A stretch of 64,000 nucleotides of DNA from assembly GCF_030065535.1 (NCBI RefSeq), contig NZ_JASJND010000008.1:1-64000 (forward strand). The letters are read 5' to 3'. The notes under the pieces were generated by a model. The model ran no database searches and was not told where the DNA came from. It saw only the letters and a list, made by a program, of their open reading frames with translations. The first letter of the stretch is position 1; each line of letters begins with the position of its first letter. Made by a program: the position numbers and the translations under genes. The DNA is from Microbacterium dauci. Lineage in GTDB: Bacteria; Actinomycetota; Actinomycetes; Actinomycetales; Microbacteriaceae. Positions 9,014 through 18,204 of this stretch are shown in pieces.

Positions 9014-10509
9014 CCCTCCTGCTCGAGGGGTTCGCCGTCGCGTTCACCCCGCAGAACCTCCTCTTCCTCGTCATCGGCGCGATCCTCGGCACCGCCGTCG
9101 GCGTGCTCCCCGGCCTCGGGTCGGCCATGGCCGTGGCGCTGCTGCTGCCAGTGACGTTCAGCCTCGACCCGACCGGCGCGTTCATCATGTTCGCGAGCAT
9201 CTACTTCGGCGGGCTGTTCGGCGACTCGACCACCGGCATCCTGCTGAACACCCCCGGCAACTCCTCGGCGATCGCGACGACGTTCGAGGGCCATCGCATG
9301 GCGAAGGACGGCCGGGCGGCGAAGGCCCTCGGTACCGCGGCCATCGGTGCGTTCATCGGCGGCATGATCGCCTGCTCGCTCGTCGTGTTCTTCGCGCCCT
9401 ACATTGTGGAGCTCGCGAAACTGTTCGGCCCGGCGGAGTACTTCGCGCTCGCCGTGTTCGCGTTCGTCGCGATCTCGGCCGTCGTCGCCGATTCGGTCGT
9501 CCGCGGCCTCGTCGCTCTCGGGATCGGCTTCGCGCTCGCCCTCGTCGGTATCGACGGGATGAGCGGTGCGGAGCGGTTCACGTTCGGCAGCCCCGTACTC
9601 TTCGACGGCATCTCGATCGTCGTCATCACCGTGGGGCTCCTCGCGATCGGCGAGGTGCTGCACGTGGCATCCCACATCCGCTCCGGTGGGCGGGAGTCGT
9701 TCCTCGCACCGCACGGGACACCGTTCCTCTCGAAGTCCGAGTGGCGACAGGTGCTCCCGGCATATCTGCGCGGCACGGCGTTCGGTGTGCCGTTCGGGGC
9801 GATCCCGGTCGGCGGGTCGGAAGTGCCGACCTTCCTCGCCTACGGCACCGAGAAGCGCCTCGCCGCGCGTCGCCGTGACGCCGAGTTCGGCACGGTCGGA
9901 TCGATCCGCGGTGTCGCGGCGCCCGAGGCCGCCGGCAACGCCACGGCGGGCTCGGCGATGGGGGCGCTGCTCGGCCTCGGACTGCCGACGTCGGCGACCG
10001 CGGCGATGATGATCGCGGCATTCCAGCAGTACGGCATGCAGCCGGGGCCGCTGCTGTTCGAGCGCAGCGGCGACCTGGTGTGGCCGCTGCTGGCGAGCCT
10101 CTTCCTCGGGCTCGTGATCCTGCTGATCATCAACCTGCCGTTCGCGGCGATCTGGGCGAAACTGCTGCTCATCCCGCGGCACTACCTCTACGCGACGATC
10201 ACCGTGCTCGCCGTCCTCGGCGTCTACGCACTCGGCTCGCGTACCGCCGACCTCTGGATGGCGCTCGGCATCGGCGTCGTCGGGTTCGCGATGCGGTACT
10301 ACTCGATCCCCCTCGCGCCCGTGCTCATCGCGGCGATCCTCGGTCCGATGGCGGAGACCCAGCTGCGCCGTGCGCTCGCCGTCTCGGAGGGCGACGTCGG
10401 CACGCTGGTCGCGTCACCGCTGACGATCACGCTGTATCTGCTGCTCGCGGTCGTCGTGGTGTTCAGCCTCGTGCAGCACCTCCGCGGCCGGTCGCGAGCG
10501 CACCGCTGA
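9001..10509 (+). CDS. tctA: TctA, large membrane subunit of the tripartite tricarboxylate transporter
   Basis: 502 residues, about 12 membrane helices. The conserved VLPGLGSAMAVALLLP near residue 40, GDSTTGILLNTPGNSSAIAT with GHRMAKDG near 75-105, and GLGLPTSATAAMM in the second half define the DUF112/TctA family. It is the sodium- or proton-coupled channel of the TctABC system. The GTG at 9001 is chosen for AAGGAG 10 bases upstream and for the overlap with tctB. Last gene of tctCBA; no clear terminator follows. Confidence 0.93.
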   Translation: MDQLTLLLEGFAVAFTPQNLLFLVIGAILGTAVGVLPGLGSAMAVALLLPVTFSLDPTGAFIMFASIYFGGLFGDSTTGILLNTPGNSSAIATTFEGHRMAKDGRAAKALGTAAIGAFIGGMIACSLVVFFAPYIVELAKLFGPAEYFALAVFAFVAISAVVADSVVRGLVALGIGFALALVGIDGMSGAERFTFGSPVLFDGISIVVITVGLLAIGEVLHVASHIRSGGRESFLAPHGTPFLSKSEWRQVLPAYLRGTAFGVPFGAIPVGGSEVPTFLAYGTEKRLAARRRDAEFGTVGSIRGVAAPEAAGNATAGSAMGALLGLGLPTSATAAMMIAAFQQYGMQPGPLLFERSGDLVWPLLASLFLGLVILLIINLPFAAIWAKLLLIPRHYLYATITVLAVLGVYALGSRTADLWMALGIGVVGFAMRYYSIPLAPVLIAAILGPMAETQLRRALAVSEGDVGTLVASPLTITLYLLLAVVVVFSLVQHLRGRSRAHR

Positions 10510-10529
10510 CCGGTCGTGCGCGTCGGCCG

Positions 10530-11330
10530 TCAGGCGACGGTCGGCGCGGGGTCTGCGGCGAACACCTCGACCTCGCCGCCGTGGTGGACGAACTGGAGCG
10601 ATGAGCCGACCGCGAAGCGTTCCCGGAGCGCGGCGGGCGCCTGATCGGTGACGACCATCGACGCGGCGGCCGGGAACGCGCCGGCCGAGCAGCTCTGCGT
10701 GAGCGGGCCGAAGATCTGGCCGGAATCGTCGTCGGAGGACGGTTGTCTCGGTGCGTTCACATCGCGCTCCGGAACGACCGCGATGCAGAGCGACTCGGCC
10801 TCGCCGCCCGGGTACTCGTAAGTGAAGGTGAATGCGGTCACGCCAGCGAAGGACTCGTGCACCGTCGCGTCGATATCGCCCCCAAAGTACTGCGACGTGA
10901 CGGTCGAGTCGGGGTCGACAGCGAGGCTCGCGACGCGGGTCACGCCGGCATCGGCGTATCCGGTCGCGGGCCACGCGAACTGGGCGGATGCCGCGGCCGT
11001 GACGGCGACGGCGACGGTGGCGACGGCGGCCAGCGAACCCGCCCACGTCGCTGCCCAGAGTCGCTTCCTCGCGGGCATGGGCTGCGCGGCGGTGCTCGTC
11101 GGCGTCACGGCGATGGTCGACGCGGTGGTGGTCGTCGGGGTGGCCGGTGCCGGGAGCGGCGGAGCCGGACGGGGCGCCACTGTGGGCGCCGGAGGTCGAC
11201 GCGCTGCCCGCGCGTTCGCCTCGAGTGCCTCGAGTCGTGCCCGCGCGGCCGGGTCGCCGTCGATGTCCGCGTCGGGGCCGTACGCCCGCGCTCGCAACGC
11301 GGTCAGTTCGTTCGCGCCGTCGTCGTCCAC
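10530..11330 (-). CDS. Membrane protein of unknown function (AYGPDADI family)
   Basis: 266 residues from the GTG at 11330. It opens VDDDGANELTALRARAYGPDADI, a start seen in many Microbacteriaceae proteins, then a Pro/Ala/Thr-rich cytosolic stretch (about 40-90), one membrane helix (about 92-115) and a C-terminal extracytoplasmic domain with two cysteines (C181, C213) that could pair. No catalytic motif is visible. An alternative ATG at 11396 would overlap the upstream gene by 32 bases and add a non-conserved-looking leader. Function unknown. It follows the 11365-11724 gene on the same strand, so the two may be co-transcribed. Confidence 0.65.
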   Translation of the reverse strand: MDDDGANELTALRARAYGPDADIDGDPAARARLEALEANARAARRPPAPTVAPRPAPPLPAPATPTTTTASTIAVTPTSTAAQPMPARKRLWAATWAGSLAAVATVAVAVTAAASAQFAWPATGYADAGVTRVASLAVDPDSTVTSQYFGGDIDATVHESFAGVTAFTFTYEYPGGEAESLCIAVVPERDVNAPRQPSSDDDSGQIFGPLTQSCSAGAFPAAASMVVTDQAPAALRERFAVGSSLQFVHHGGEVEVFAADPAPTVA

Positions 11331-11364
11331 CTCTGCATCGTGGCACACGGTCGGTGCGGGGCGG

Positions 11365-11724
11365 TCAGACGTGAAGGATGTCGGGGTCGGCGGCATCCAC
11401 CATCGCCTGCGACTTGGTCTGCAGGAACGTGCACAGTGCGGAGACCATCGCGAGCTCCGCGGAAAGCTCGAGGGCGCGACCCGCGCTCATCTTGATGTCG
11501 TACTCGCGCGCCTCGAAGGTGATGCCCCAGTGCACGGACCCGAGCGGTTCCGGCTGGATGTAGGTGAGCGTGAGCGCATCGAGCAGGTTCATGGCGATGA
11601 GGCCGGTGTCGGCACCGTCGGTCCCGTCCTGGGGGACCACCTTCACTCGCGAGCTGATCGAGTAGCCGAGGTCGGCGAACTCGTCGAGCCAGCTCTCCAG
11701 CATCTCTTTGCTGTGGAACGGCAT
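11365..11724 (-). CDS. Small conserved protein of unknown function
   Basis: 119 residues, no membrane segment or signal, mixed alpha/beta pattern. It begins MPFHSKEMLESWLDEFADLGY. The ATG at 11724 has a weak GGTGAT site upstream. An open frame extends further upstream, but only through the terminator hairpin at 11744-11773. No family recognised. It probably shares a transcript with the downstream membrane protein. Confidence 0.6.
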   Translation of the reverse strand: MPFHSKEMLESWLDEFADLGYSISSRVKVVPQDGTDGADTGLIAMNLLDALTLTYIQPEPLGSVHWGITFEAREYDIKMSAGRALELSAELAMVSALCTFLQTKSQAMVDAADPDILHV

Positions 11725-11743
11725 CTCGCGATCACCCCGTCTC

Positions 11744-11773
11744 GGTCGTCGGGGGCACGCGCCCCCGACGACC
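11744..11773 (-). terminator. Hairpin terminator after the GntR gene
   Basis: Perfect 13-bp stem GGTCGTCGGGGGC / GCCCCCGACGACC with a four-base loop, 74 bases after the GntR stop and just before the next gene on the same strand. No T-tract is seen on the minus strand. Confidence 0.65.
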
Positions 11774-11847
11774 ATTATGTGGCCGGGTGGTCGAGATGCC
11801 CTCGTCCGACCGGAAATCTTGAGGTTCAAGTCGCGCCGTGCCTACGC

Positions 11848-12591
11848 TCATCGGGTCGCTGAGACGGTCACCTCGAGCGGGGTGACGTCGGTGAGGACCC
11901 ACGTCTCTGTGTAGTCGAAGCGCAGATCCGCGGCATCCCACGAGAGCGATCGCACCCGGAGCACGGGCTGGTCCGGTCCGATCTGCAGGTGCGCGGCGGT
12001 CGCCTCGGGGGCGCGGAGCGCGCGCATGATCCGGTGGGCGCCGCTCGTGATGTACCCCGCGCCGCGGAGGGCGGCGTTCACCGAGCCGGTGCCGTCGAGC
12101 ACTTCGGGCGTCGCGATCGAGGTGGCCACCGCGCTGGGGAACCAGCTCGTGCTGAACATCGCGACGCGGCCGTCGAGCGAGCGGACGCGCTCGATCGCGA
12201 AGACCTCTCCACCCTCCGCGATGCGCAGCGCTTCGGCAGCGTGCTGCGGCGGGACCACCGAGGAGGCGTCGACGACCGTCGTGACGATGCCGGTGCGGCC
12301 GTGGCGGATCTGTGACTCGAGGAAGCCCTCCTCGACGGTCCACCCGGTCGGTTCATCGGGGGAGGAGGCGAAGACGCCACGTCGGGCGACGCGGCGTGCG
12401 AAGCCTTCGCTCTCGAGCTTCGAAAGCGTCTGGCGGACCGTCGCGCGCGACAGGCCGAACTCGCGGCACAGCTCGAGCTCGCTGGGAAGGCGCTCCTCGG
12501 GCGAGATCTCGCCGCTGAGGATGCGGTCGCGCAAGATGCCGAACAACTGCTCGTAGTAGGGGACGGGCGAGACCCGTTCGATCGTCTGCAC
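11848..12591 (-). CDS. GntR family regulator, HutC subfamily
   Basis: 247 residues. The N-terminal winged helix (about 8-75) has the GntR signature RLPSELELCREFGLSRATVR. The C-terminal UTRA ligand domain (about 95-240) is of the HutC type. Such proteins repress catabolic operons and bind a small effector, often a sugar phosphate or amine. No adjacent catabolic gene points to its target. The start is a GTG at 12591 with AAAGGAGG about 10 bases upstream. Divergent from yaeQ. Confidence 0.88.
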   Translation of the reverse strand: MQTIERVSPVPYYEQLFGILRDRILSGEISPEERLPSELELCREFGLSRATVRQTLSKLESEGFARRVARRGVFASSPDEPTGWTVEEGFLESQIRHGRTGIVTTVVDASSVVPPQHAAEALRIAEGGEVFAIERVRSLDGRVAMFSTSWFPSAVATSIATPEVLDGTGSVNAALRGAGYITSGAHRIMRALRAPEATAAHLQIGPDQPVLRVRSLSWDAADLRFDYTETWVLTDVTPLEVTVSATR

Positions 12592-12653
12592 TTCGTTCAG
12601 CCTCCTTTGCGGCGCAATGGTATCGCCCGGCCGATTCGGTCCCGCCCGCGCCG

Positions 12654-12659
12654 TAAGCT
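12654..12659 (+). promoter_or_regulatory. -10 box of a leaderless promoter (yaeQ)
   Basis: TAAGCT ends 6 bases before the yaeQ ATG, so transcription should start at or next to the start codon. No ribosome site is present. The same arrangement recurs at several other genes in the window. Confidence 0.55.
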
Positions 12660-12665
12660 CGAGGG

Positions 12666-13205
12666 ATGGCGATCGGCGCGGTGATGCACACCTTCACGGT
12701 GCAGCTCGCCGACGTCGACCGCGGCGTCTACGACGAGCTCTCGCTGCGGATCGCGCAGCATCCGTCCGAGACCTCCGCCTACCTCCTCACGCGCGTGCTC
12801 GCGTACGCGCTCGAATACGAGGAGGGCATCGCCTTCAGCGAGGGCATCTCGGCGACCGACGAACCCGCCGTCGTGGTGCGCGACCTCACCGGGCGCATGA
12901 CCGCCTGGATCGAAGTTGGGGCACCGGATGCCGCGCGCCTGCACACCGGCAGCAAGCTCGCCGGCCGCGTCGCCGTCTACACGCACCGCGACCCCGCGCG
13001 GCTCGCGCCGACGTGGGTGGGGAAGACGATCCACCGCGCCGCGGAGATCCCGCTCTACAGCTTCGACCGGGGCTTCGTAGAGGCGGCATCCGCCGTCATC
13101 GAGCGCCGGAACAGTGTCACGATCTCGGTGACCGAGCGCCAGCTCTACCTCGAGGTGAACGGCCACACGTTCAGCTCGGCGATCACCGAACAGCCCGTCG
13201 CCTGA
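12666..13205 (+). CDS. yaeQ: YaeQ family protein
   Basis: 179 residues, YaeQ family over its full length. The start MAIGAVMHTFTVQLADVDRGVYDEL, then RVLAYALEYEEGIAFSEGIS and WIEVG in the middle are typical. Structures of the family show a PD-(D/E)xK nuclease-like fold, but the biological role is unsettled; early reports linked E. coli YaeQ to suppression of RfaH loss. Cytosolic. Probably a leaderless mRNA (TAAGCT 6 bases before ATG). It stands alone, divergent from the GntR gene. Confidence 0.88.
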   Translation: MAIGAVMHTFTVQLADVDRGVYDELSLRIAQHPSETSAYLLTRVLAYALEYEEGIAFSEGISATDEPAVVVRDLTGRMTAWIEVGAPDAARLHTGSKLAGRVAVYTHRDPARLAPTWVGKTIHRAAEIPLYSFDRGFVEAASAVIERRNSVTISVTERQLYLEVNGHTFSSAITEQPVA

Positions 13206-13298
13206 CCGCCGGCTGGCAAGGTCATCTGCATCGTCCACGCATACCGTCGTGGCCATGCGAAGCGGCGTAACGTGGCGCACAGTTGACGGCACCCGCCT

Positions 13299-14465
13299 TT
13301 GGCTTTCCGATCCGCCGGGCGTCGTCGTCTCCGGGTCCCGATCCGGAGCAGGTGCCTCATCGCTTCCACCGCACTCGAGTCAAGGCTCGGCCCCGTCCGA
13401 CAGACCTACGCCGGGACCACCGAGTTCCCGCCGATGGCACGCGCCTATTCCGAGGTCTCGAGTGTCGTGAAGGAGACCGGGCTCCTCCGTCGGACGCCCT
13501 GGTTCTACACTCTGGTGGGGCTCGTCCTGTTGCTCGGGTTCGGCGGCGCGGTAGCTGGGTTCATCCTCCTGGGGGACAGCTGGTTCCAGCTCTTGATCGC
13601 CGCTGCGCTCGGAGTGATCTTCACGCAGGTCGCCTTCCTCGGGCACGAGGCCGCGCACCGGCAGATCCTCTCGTCGGGGCCGGGGAACGACCGGCTCGCG
13701 CGGGCCCTGGCGAGCGGCGTCGTCGGCATCAGTTACGCCTGGTGGACCGGGAAGCACACGCGTCACCACGCGAACCCGAACCGGGTCGGCAAGGACCCGG
13801 ACATCGAGATCGACACCATTTCATTCCTCAACGCGGATGCCGCATCGGCACGCGGCCTCCGACGATGGATCACGAAGCGCCAGGGGTGGGCGTTCTTCCC
13901 GCTCCTCACCTTGGAAGGCATCAACCTGCACTACCTCGGAATCAAGCACCTGATGACGGAGAAGGACGTCAAGGCGCGGTGGCTCGAGCTCAGCCTCATC
14001 CTGGTCCGACTCGCCGCAATCGCGGTGCCGGTGTTCCTCGTCCTTCCGCTCGGGATGGCGTTCGCCTTCGTCGGGGTGCAGCTCGCCGTGTTCGGCGTCT
14101 ACATGGGCGCCGCGTTCGCGCCGAACCACAAGGGCATGCCGATCATCGCGCCCGACGCGAAGCTCGACTTCTTCAGCAAGCAGGTCCGCACGTCTCGCAA
14201 CATCCGCGGCGGCTGGTGGGCGACGTGGCTGATGGGCGGGCTGAACTACCAGGTCGAGCACCACCTCTTCCCGAACATGCCCCGCCCGCACCTGTCGCGT
14301 GCGCGGGACATCGTGCGCGAGCAGTGCCGCACGCTCGGCGTGCCATACACCGAGACGAGCCTCGCGCGGTCGTACGCGATCGTGGTCGAGTACCTCAATC
14401 GCGTCGGCCTCGCCGCACGCGACCCGTTCGACTGCCCGGTCGTCGCGACCTACCGCCGAGGCTGA
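13299..14465 (+). CDS. Membrane fatty acid desaturase
   Basis: Up to 388 residues. Three histidine boxes for the di-iron centre are intact: HEAAH, HTRHH and QVEHH, each in its usual place between hydrophobic segments. The layout matches the acyl-lipid/acyl-CoA desaturases of the DesA3/linoleoyl-CoA desaturase group, which add a double bond to membrane acyl chains using oxygen and ferredoxin or a similar donor. The start is unclear. The frame opens with TTG at 13299 without a ribosome site. The first ATG (13434) would cut off PVRQTYAGTTEFPP, which looks like real protein. A GGAG at about 13345 points to a start near 13359, where the codon is ATC. The catalytic part is unaffected. Confidence 0.85.
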   Translation: MAFRSAGRRRLRVPIRSRCLIASTALESRLGPVRQTYAGTTEFPPMARAYSEVSSVVKETGLLRRTPWFYTLVGLVLLLGFGGAVAGFILLGDSWFQLLIAAALGVIFTQVAFLGHEAAHRQILSSGPGNDRLARALASGVVGISYAWWTGKHTRHHANPNRVGKDPDIEIDTISFLNADAASARGLRRWITKRQGWAFFPLLTLEGINLHYLGIKHLMTEKDVKARWLELSLILVRLAAIAVPVFLVLPLGMAFAFVGVQLAVFGVYMGAAFAPNHKGMPIIAPDAKLDFFSKQVRTSRNIRGGWWATWLMGGLNYQVEHHLFPNMPRPHLSRARDIVREQCRTLGVPYTETSLARSYAIVVEYLNRVGLAARDPFDCPVVATYRRG

Positions 14466-14478
14466 GCCCGGGCGGCCG

Positions 14479-15054
14479 TCAGGCCGGGAGCCCGCCGAGG
14501 AACGGCGTCGGGTCGAGGACCGGGCGCGGCGACTCCTCGATGCGCGCGCGGAGGTCGGCGTCGATGCTGCCCACGTAGAGCCATCCCATGAGCAGCTCGT
14601 GGTCTGCGAGGCCGTGCAGCGCGCGCACCTCGGGTGCATTCACCTGCAGCCCGGTGCGCCACATGACGCCCCAGCCGGCGCGCCAGAGCGCGAGCTCGAG
14701 CAAGTGGCCGGCACCGGCCGCCGTTGCGTGCTGCTCCCACACAGGTGCGCCGGGGTGCTCACGCGGGCTCGCCACGACGGCGATGAGGAGGTCGGCGCGG
14801 AACGGCTTCGGGTTCACTTCGCCGGGCTCGCGGTGCGTGCCGGCCGCGGCGTCGAGCGCTTCGCCGAGTCGGGCACGATCGTCGCCGCGGAGGGTGAGGA
14901 GTCGCCACGGCCGCAGCGCCTTGTGATCGGCGACCGGGGTGACCGCGGCGAGCAGGTCGCGGAGTTCATCGTCGGTGGGGGCACCGGGTCCGACCTTGGC
15001 GAGGGAGCGGCGGGTCGCCATGGCATCCAGCACGGGATCGGTGAAACGCGGCAT
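14479..15054 (-). CDS. Nitroreductase family protein
   Basis: 191 residues, FMN-dependent nitroreductase fold of the YdjA size class. MATRRSLAKVGPGAPTDDEL at the start gives the phosphate-binding Arg-Arg-Ser, followed by VADHKALRPWRLL; GWGVMWRTG and LHGLADHELLMGWLYVG follow in the C-terminal half. Reduces nitro groups or quinones with NAD(P)H; substrate unknown. CAGAAT lies exactly 6 bases before the ATG, suggesting a leaderless mRNA. Convergent with the desaturase, divergent from gntK. Confidence 0.85.
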   Translation of the reverse strand: MPRFTDPVLDAMATRRSLAKVGPGAPTDDELRDLLAAVTPVADHKALRPWRLLTLRGDDRARLGEALDAAAGTHREPGEVNPKPFRADLLIAVVASPREHPGAPVWEQHATAAGAGHLLELALWRAGWGVMWRTGLQVNAPEVRALHGLADHELLMGWLYVGSIDADLRARIEESPRPVLDPTPFLGGLPA

Positions 15055-15060
15055 CCCGCC

Positions 15061-15066
15061 ATTCTG
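15061..15066 (-). promoter_or_regulatory. -10 box of a leaderless promoter (nitroreductase)
   Basis: On the minus strand this reads CAGAAT, 6 bases from the start codon at 15054; no Shine-Dalgarno sequence lies between. Confidence 0.45.
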
Positions 15067-15135
15067 ACACCGCGCGGCAATCGGTTGACCGTAGGGTGAG
15101 ACTGACTCCTCTCAACCTCCTCGACGGGACCGTGC

Positions 15136-15642
15136 ATGACTGGTGACCCCACGCGCCCACCACGGGTCGTCGTCATGGGCGTCTCCGCTTCGGGGAAGTC
15201 GTCGGTGGGCCGTGCGCTCGCCGACCGCCTCGGGGTGGCGTTTGCAGATGCCGACGACCTGCACCCTGCCGCGAACATCGAGAAGATGTCGGCCGGCATT
15301 CCGCTGAACGACGACGACCGGTGGCCGTGGCTCGACCTCACGGTGGCGCGCCTCGGGTCGGAGCCCGGCGGGATGGTGATCGCCTGCTCGGCGCTGCGAC
15401 GCGCATATCGCGACCGCATCGTGGCGTCGGCGCCGGACGTAGTCTTCGTGCATCTCACGGGCTCGGTCGAGCTGCTCGCGCAACGTGCGAAAGAGCGACT
15501 CGACCATTTCATGCCCGCGGCGTTGCTGACGTCCCAGCTCGAGACGCTCGAGGACCTCGAAGACGACGAGCCGGGCTTCGCCCTGGACTTCTCACGTCCC
15601 GTGGCAGAGTTGGTCGAGGAGGCGGCAGGAAGGATCCCATGA
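15136..15642 (+). CDS. gntK: Gluconokinase
   Basis: 168 residues, GntK family. The P-loop GVSASGKS is at 15-22, and the typical DADDLHPAANIEKMSAGIPLND, CSALRRAYRD and HFMPAALLTSQLETLE motifs follow in order. It phosphorylates D-gluconate to 6-phosphogluconate. Overlaps the LacI regulator by 4 bases (ATGA), and gnd follows. The three genes take gluconate into the pentose phosphate pathway. No gluconate permease is in the window. Confidence 0.94.
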   Translation: MTGDPTRPPRVVVMGVSASGKSSVGRALADRLGVAFADADDLHPAANIEKMSAGIPLNDDDRWPWLDLTVARLGSEPGGMVIACSALRRAYRDRIVASAPDVVFVHLTGSVELLAQRAKERLDHFMPAALLTSQLETLEDLEDDEPGFALDFSRPVAELVEEAAGRIP

Positions 15643-16694
15643 GCGAGGGGGCGGTGACTCCGGCGCCGGCATCGGATCGCGCCGACGAGATCCGTGCCCG
15701 GATCCGCGCCCGTGGCGGCGCGGCGACGATCTACGACATCGCCGAACTGGCAGGCGTCAATCCGTCGACCGTGTCACGTGCCCTCGGCAAACCCGGCCGC
15801 ATCAGCGTGGCGACCGCGGAACGGGTGCAGGCTGCGGCATCCGAGCTGGATTTCCGCATCAATCCCGCCGCCCGCGCCCTCCAGACCGGCAAGACGGGGA
15901 TGCTCGGGCTCGTCGTCGCTGACATCACGAACCCCGTCGTCTTCGACGTGGTCCGTGGCGCCGAGCACGAAGCTGCGGACGCCGGGTACACCCTCGTCAT
16001 CGCGGAGTCGCAGGAGTCGGGTGAGAACGAGTCCGAGGTGATCGAGCGGTTGCTGCCCAGCGTCGACGCCCTCGTGCTTGCCACGACCCGTCTCGCGCCG
16101 GAGCGGCTCCTCGACATCGCCGGCCGCAAGCCCGTCGTGCTGATCAACGAGGCGGTCGACGAGGTGCCGAGCGTCGTCGCCGACGTCGAGACCGGCGTGA
16201 ACGAGGTCATCGACCATCTGGTCGCGCTCGGGCACACCTCGCTCGTCTACCTCGCCGGGCCATCCACGTCGTGGATCAGTCGTCGCCGGTGGGAGGCGAT
16301 CTTCGCCGCTGCCGAGCGCGCCGACGTCGCGATCGTCGAAGCGGGTCCGAATGTGCCGACCATCGACGGTGGCCGTGATGCGGCGAGGCGCGTGCTCGCC
16401 TTGCGCGCAACCGCGGTCATCGCCTACAACGACCTCATGGCGATCGGTCTCATGCAGGCGCTCGCCGCCGAGGGCATCGCGGTGCCCTCGCAGCTGAGCA
16501 TCACCGGCTTCGACGACATCTTCGGCAGCGATCTGATCGTCCCGGCGCTCACGACGGTGCGGACCGACCTCGAGGCCGCCGGCCGTCGGGCGGTCGCCAT
16601 GACGTTGCAGGATCAGTCGCAGCCCCAGACGCCCGTCGCCCCACTGCTCACCGGTCTGATCGTCCGCGGTTCGACCGGCCCTGCTCCGCGCTGA
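15639..16694 (+). CDS. LacI family regulator, probable gluconate repressor
   Basis: 351 residues. An N-terminal extension of about 33 residues precedes the LacI helix-turn-helix TIYDIAELAGVNPSTVSRAL, with the hinge at RINPAARAL and a periplasmic-binding-like effector domain (LGLVVADITNPVVFDVV onward). The C-terminal SITGFDDIFGSDLIVPALTTV is typical. Position between gntK and gnd suggests control of gluconate genes, as for GntR of other bacteria. Translationally coupled to gntK. No clear palindromic operator was found. Confidence 0.88.
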   Translation: MSEGAVTPAPASDRADEIRARIRARGGAATIYDIAELAGVNPSTVSRALGKPGRISVATAERVQAAASELDFRINPAARALQTGKTGMLGLVVADITNPVVFDVVRGAEHEAADAGYTLVIAESQESGENESEVIERLLPSVDALVLATTRLAPERLLDIAGRKPVVLINEAVDEVPSVVADVETGVNEVIDHLVALGHTSLVYLAGPSTSWISRRRWEAIFAAAERADVAIVEAGPNVPTIDGGRDAARRVLALRATAVIAYNDLMAIGLMQALAAEGIAVPSQLSITGFDDIFGSDLIVPALTTVRTDLEAAGRRAVAMTLQDQSQPQTPVAPLLTGLIVRGSTGPAPR

Positions 16695-16755
16695 GCGCGG
16701 CGCCTGTTTCCGCCGCCTCTCGCGGCACCCCTGAATGAAGCTCGAGGAGTCGTGC

Positions 16756-18204
16756 GTGTCCGCTGAAGCGAATATCGGTGTTGTTGGTCTTGCGGTGATG
16801 GGGTCGAACCTGGCCCGGAATCTCGCGTCTCGTGAGGGGAACACGGTTGCCGTGTTCAACCGGTCGCGTTCGAAGACCGATGAGCTCGTCGCTGCGCATC
16901 CGGAGGCGGAGTTCGTTCCCGCGTTCTCCTACGAGGAGTTCGCGGCGTCGCTGACGGTCCCGCGGACGGCGATCATCATGGTCAAGGCCGGGAAGCCCAC
17001 CGACGCGGTCATCGAGTCCCTCATGGCCGTGTTCGAGTCGGGTGACATCATCATCGATGGTGGCAACGCGTTGTTCACCGACACGATCCGCCGTGAGAAC
17101 GCCGTCTCGGATGCGGGCTTCAACTTCGTCGGGATGGGTGTCTCGGGCGGTGAGGAAGGCGCCCTGCTGGGTCCGTCGCTGATGCCGGGTGGGCCGGATG
17201 CCGCGTGGGTCACGCTCGGCCCGATCCTGAAGGGCATCGCCGCGGTCGCCGAAGGCGAACCCTGCGTCACGCACGTCGGCCACGACGGTGCCGGTCACTT
17301 CGTGAAGATGGTCCACAACGGCATCGAGTACGCCGACATGCAGCTCATCGCCGAGGCCTACGACCTGATCCGCCGCGGCACCGGCAAGTCGCCGGCTGAG
17401 ATCGCGGACATCTTCGCGGAATGGAACCGCGGCGAACTCGAGTCGTACCTGATCGAGATCACCGCGGAGGTGCTCCGCCAGGTCGACGCGACGACGGGCA
17501 AGCCGCTCGTCGACGTGATCGTGGATGAGGCCGGGGCGAAGGGTACGGGGGCGTGGACGGTGCAGACCGCCCTCGACCTCGGCGTCCCCGTCTCCGGGAT
17601 CGCAGAAGCCACCTTCGCCCGCTCCCTCTCCAGCCACCGGGAACAGCGCGACGTTTCCGGGTCCCTTCCCGGCCCGTCCCCGGAAGCGTTCACGGTTGCG
17701 GACGCGGACGCGTTCATCGAACAGGTCCGTCTCGCTCTGTACGCGTCGAAGATCGTCGCGTACTCGCAGGGGTTCGATGAGATCCGTGCCGGTGCCGCGC
17801 AGTACGGGTGGAACATCGACCTCGGCGCCGTGTCGAAGATCTGGCGCGGCGGGTGCATCATCCGCGCCCAGTTCCTCAACCGCATCGCCGACGCCTACGA
17901 CGCCGACGCAGAACTCCCCGTCCTGCTGACCGCGCCGTACTTCGTCGAAGCCCTCGGCCGCGCACAGGACGCGTGGCGCGAGGTCGTCCGCATCAGCGCG
18001 GCATCCGGGATCCCGGCCCCCGCGTTCTCGTCGTCGCTCGCGTACTACGACGGGCTCCGCGCCGACCGGCTGCCCGCCGCCCTCATCCAAGGCCAGCGCG
18101 ACTTCTTCGGTGCGCACACCTACCGCCGCACCGACAAGCCCGGCACCTTCCACACGCTGTGGTCGGCGGATCGCACCGAGATCGAAGCAGAAGACACCCA
18201 CTGA
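16756..18204 (+). CDS. gnd: 6-phosphogluconate dehydrogenase, decarboxylating
   Basis: 482 residues, full length for the long (homodimeric) type. The NADP-binding start IGVVGLAVMGSNLARN, FVGMGVSGGEEGA, KMVHNGIEY with the catalytic Lys, and the C-terminal SALAYYDGLR-type region (SSLAYYDGLRADRLPAALIQ) are all present. Converts 6-phosphogluconate to ribulose 5-phosphate, CO2 and NADPH. A GTG at 16756 is chosen because it follows GAGGAG by 6 bases and gives the usual start SAEANIGVVG; an ATG 7 codons upstream lacks a site. Completes the gluconate pathway begun by gntK. Confidence 0.95.
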   Translation: MSAEANIGVVGLAVMGSNLARNLASREGNTVAVFNRSRSKTDELVAAHPEAEFVPAFSYEEFAASLTVPRTAIIMVKAGKPTDAVIESLMAVFESGDIIIDGGNALFTDTIRRENAVSDAGFNFVGMGVSGGEEGALLGPSLMPGGPDAAWVTLGPILKGIAAVAEGEPCVTHVGHDGAGHFVKMVHNGIEYADMQLIAEAYDLIRRGTGKSPAEIADIFAEWNRGELESYLIEITAEVLRQVDATTGKPLVDVIVDEAGAKGTGAWTVQTALDLGVPVSGIAEATFARSLSSHREQRDVSGSLPGPSPEAFTVADADAFIEQVRLALYASKIVAYSQGFDEIRAGAAQYGWNIDLGAVSKIWRGGCIIRAQFLNRIADAYDADAELPVLLTAPYFVEALGRAQDAWREVVRISAASGIPAPAFSSSLAYYDGLRADRLPAALIQGQRDFFGAHTYRRTDKPGTFHTLWSADRTEIEAEDTH

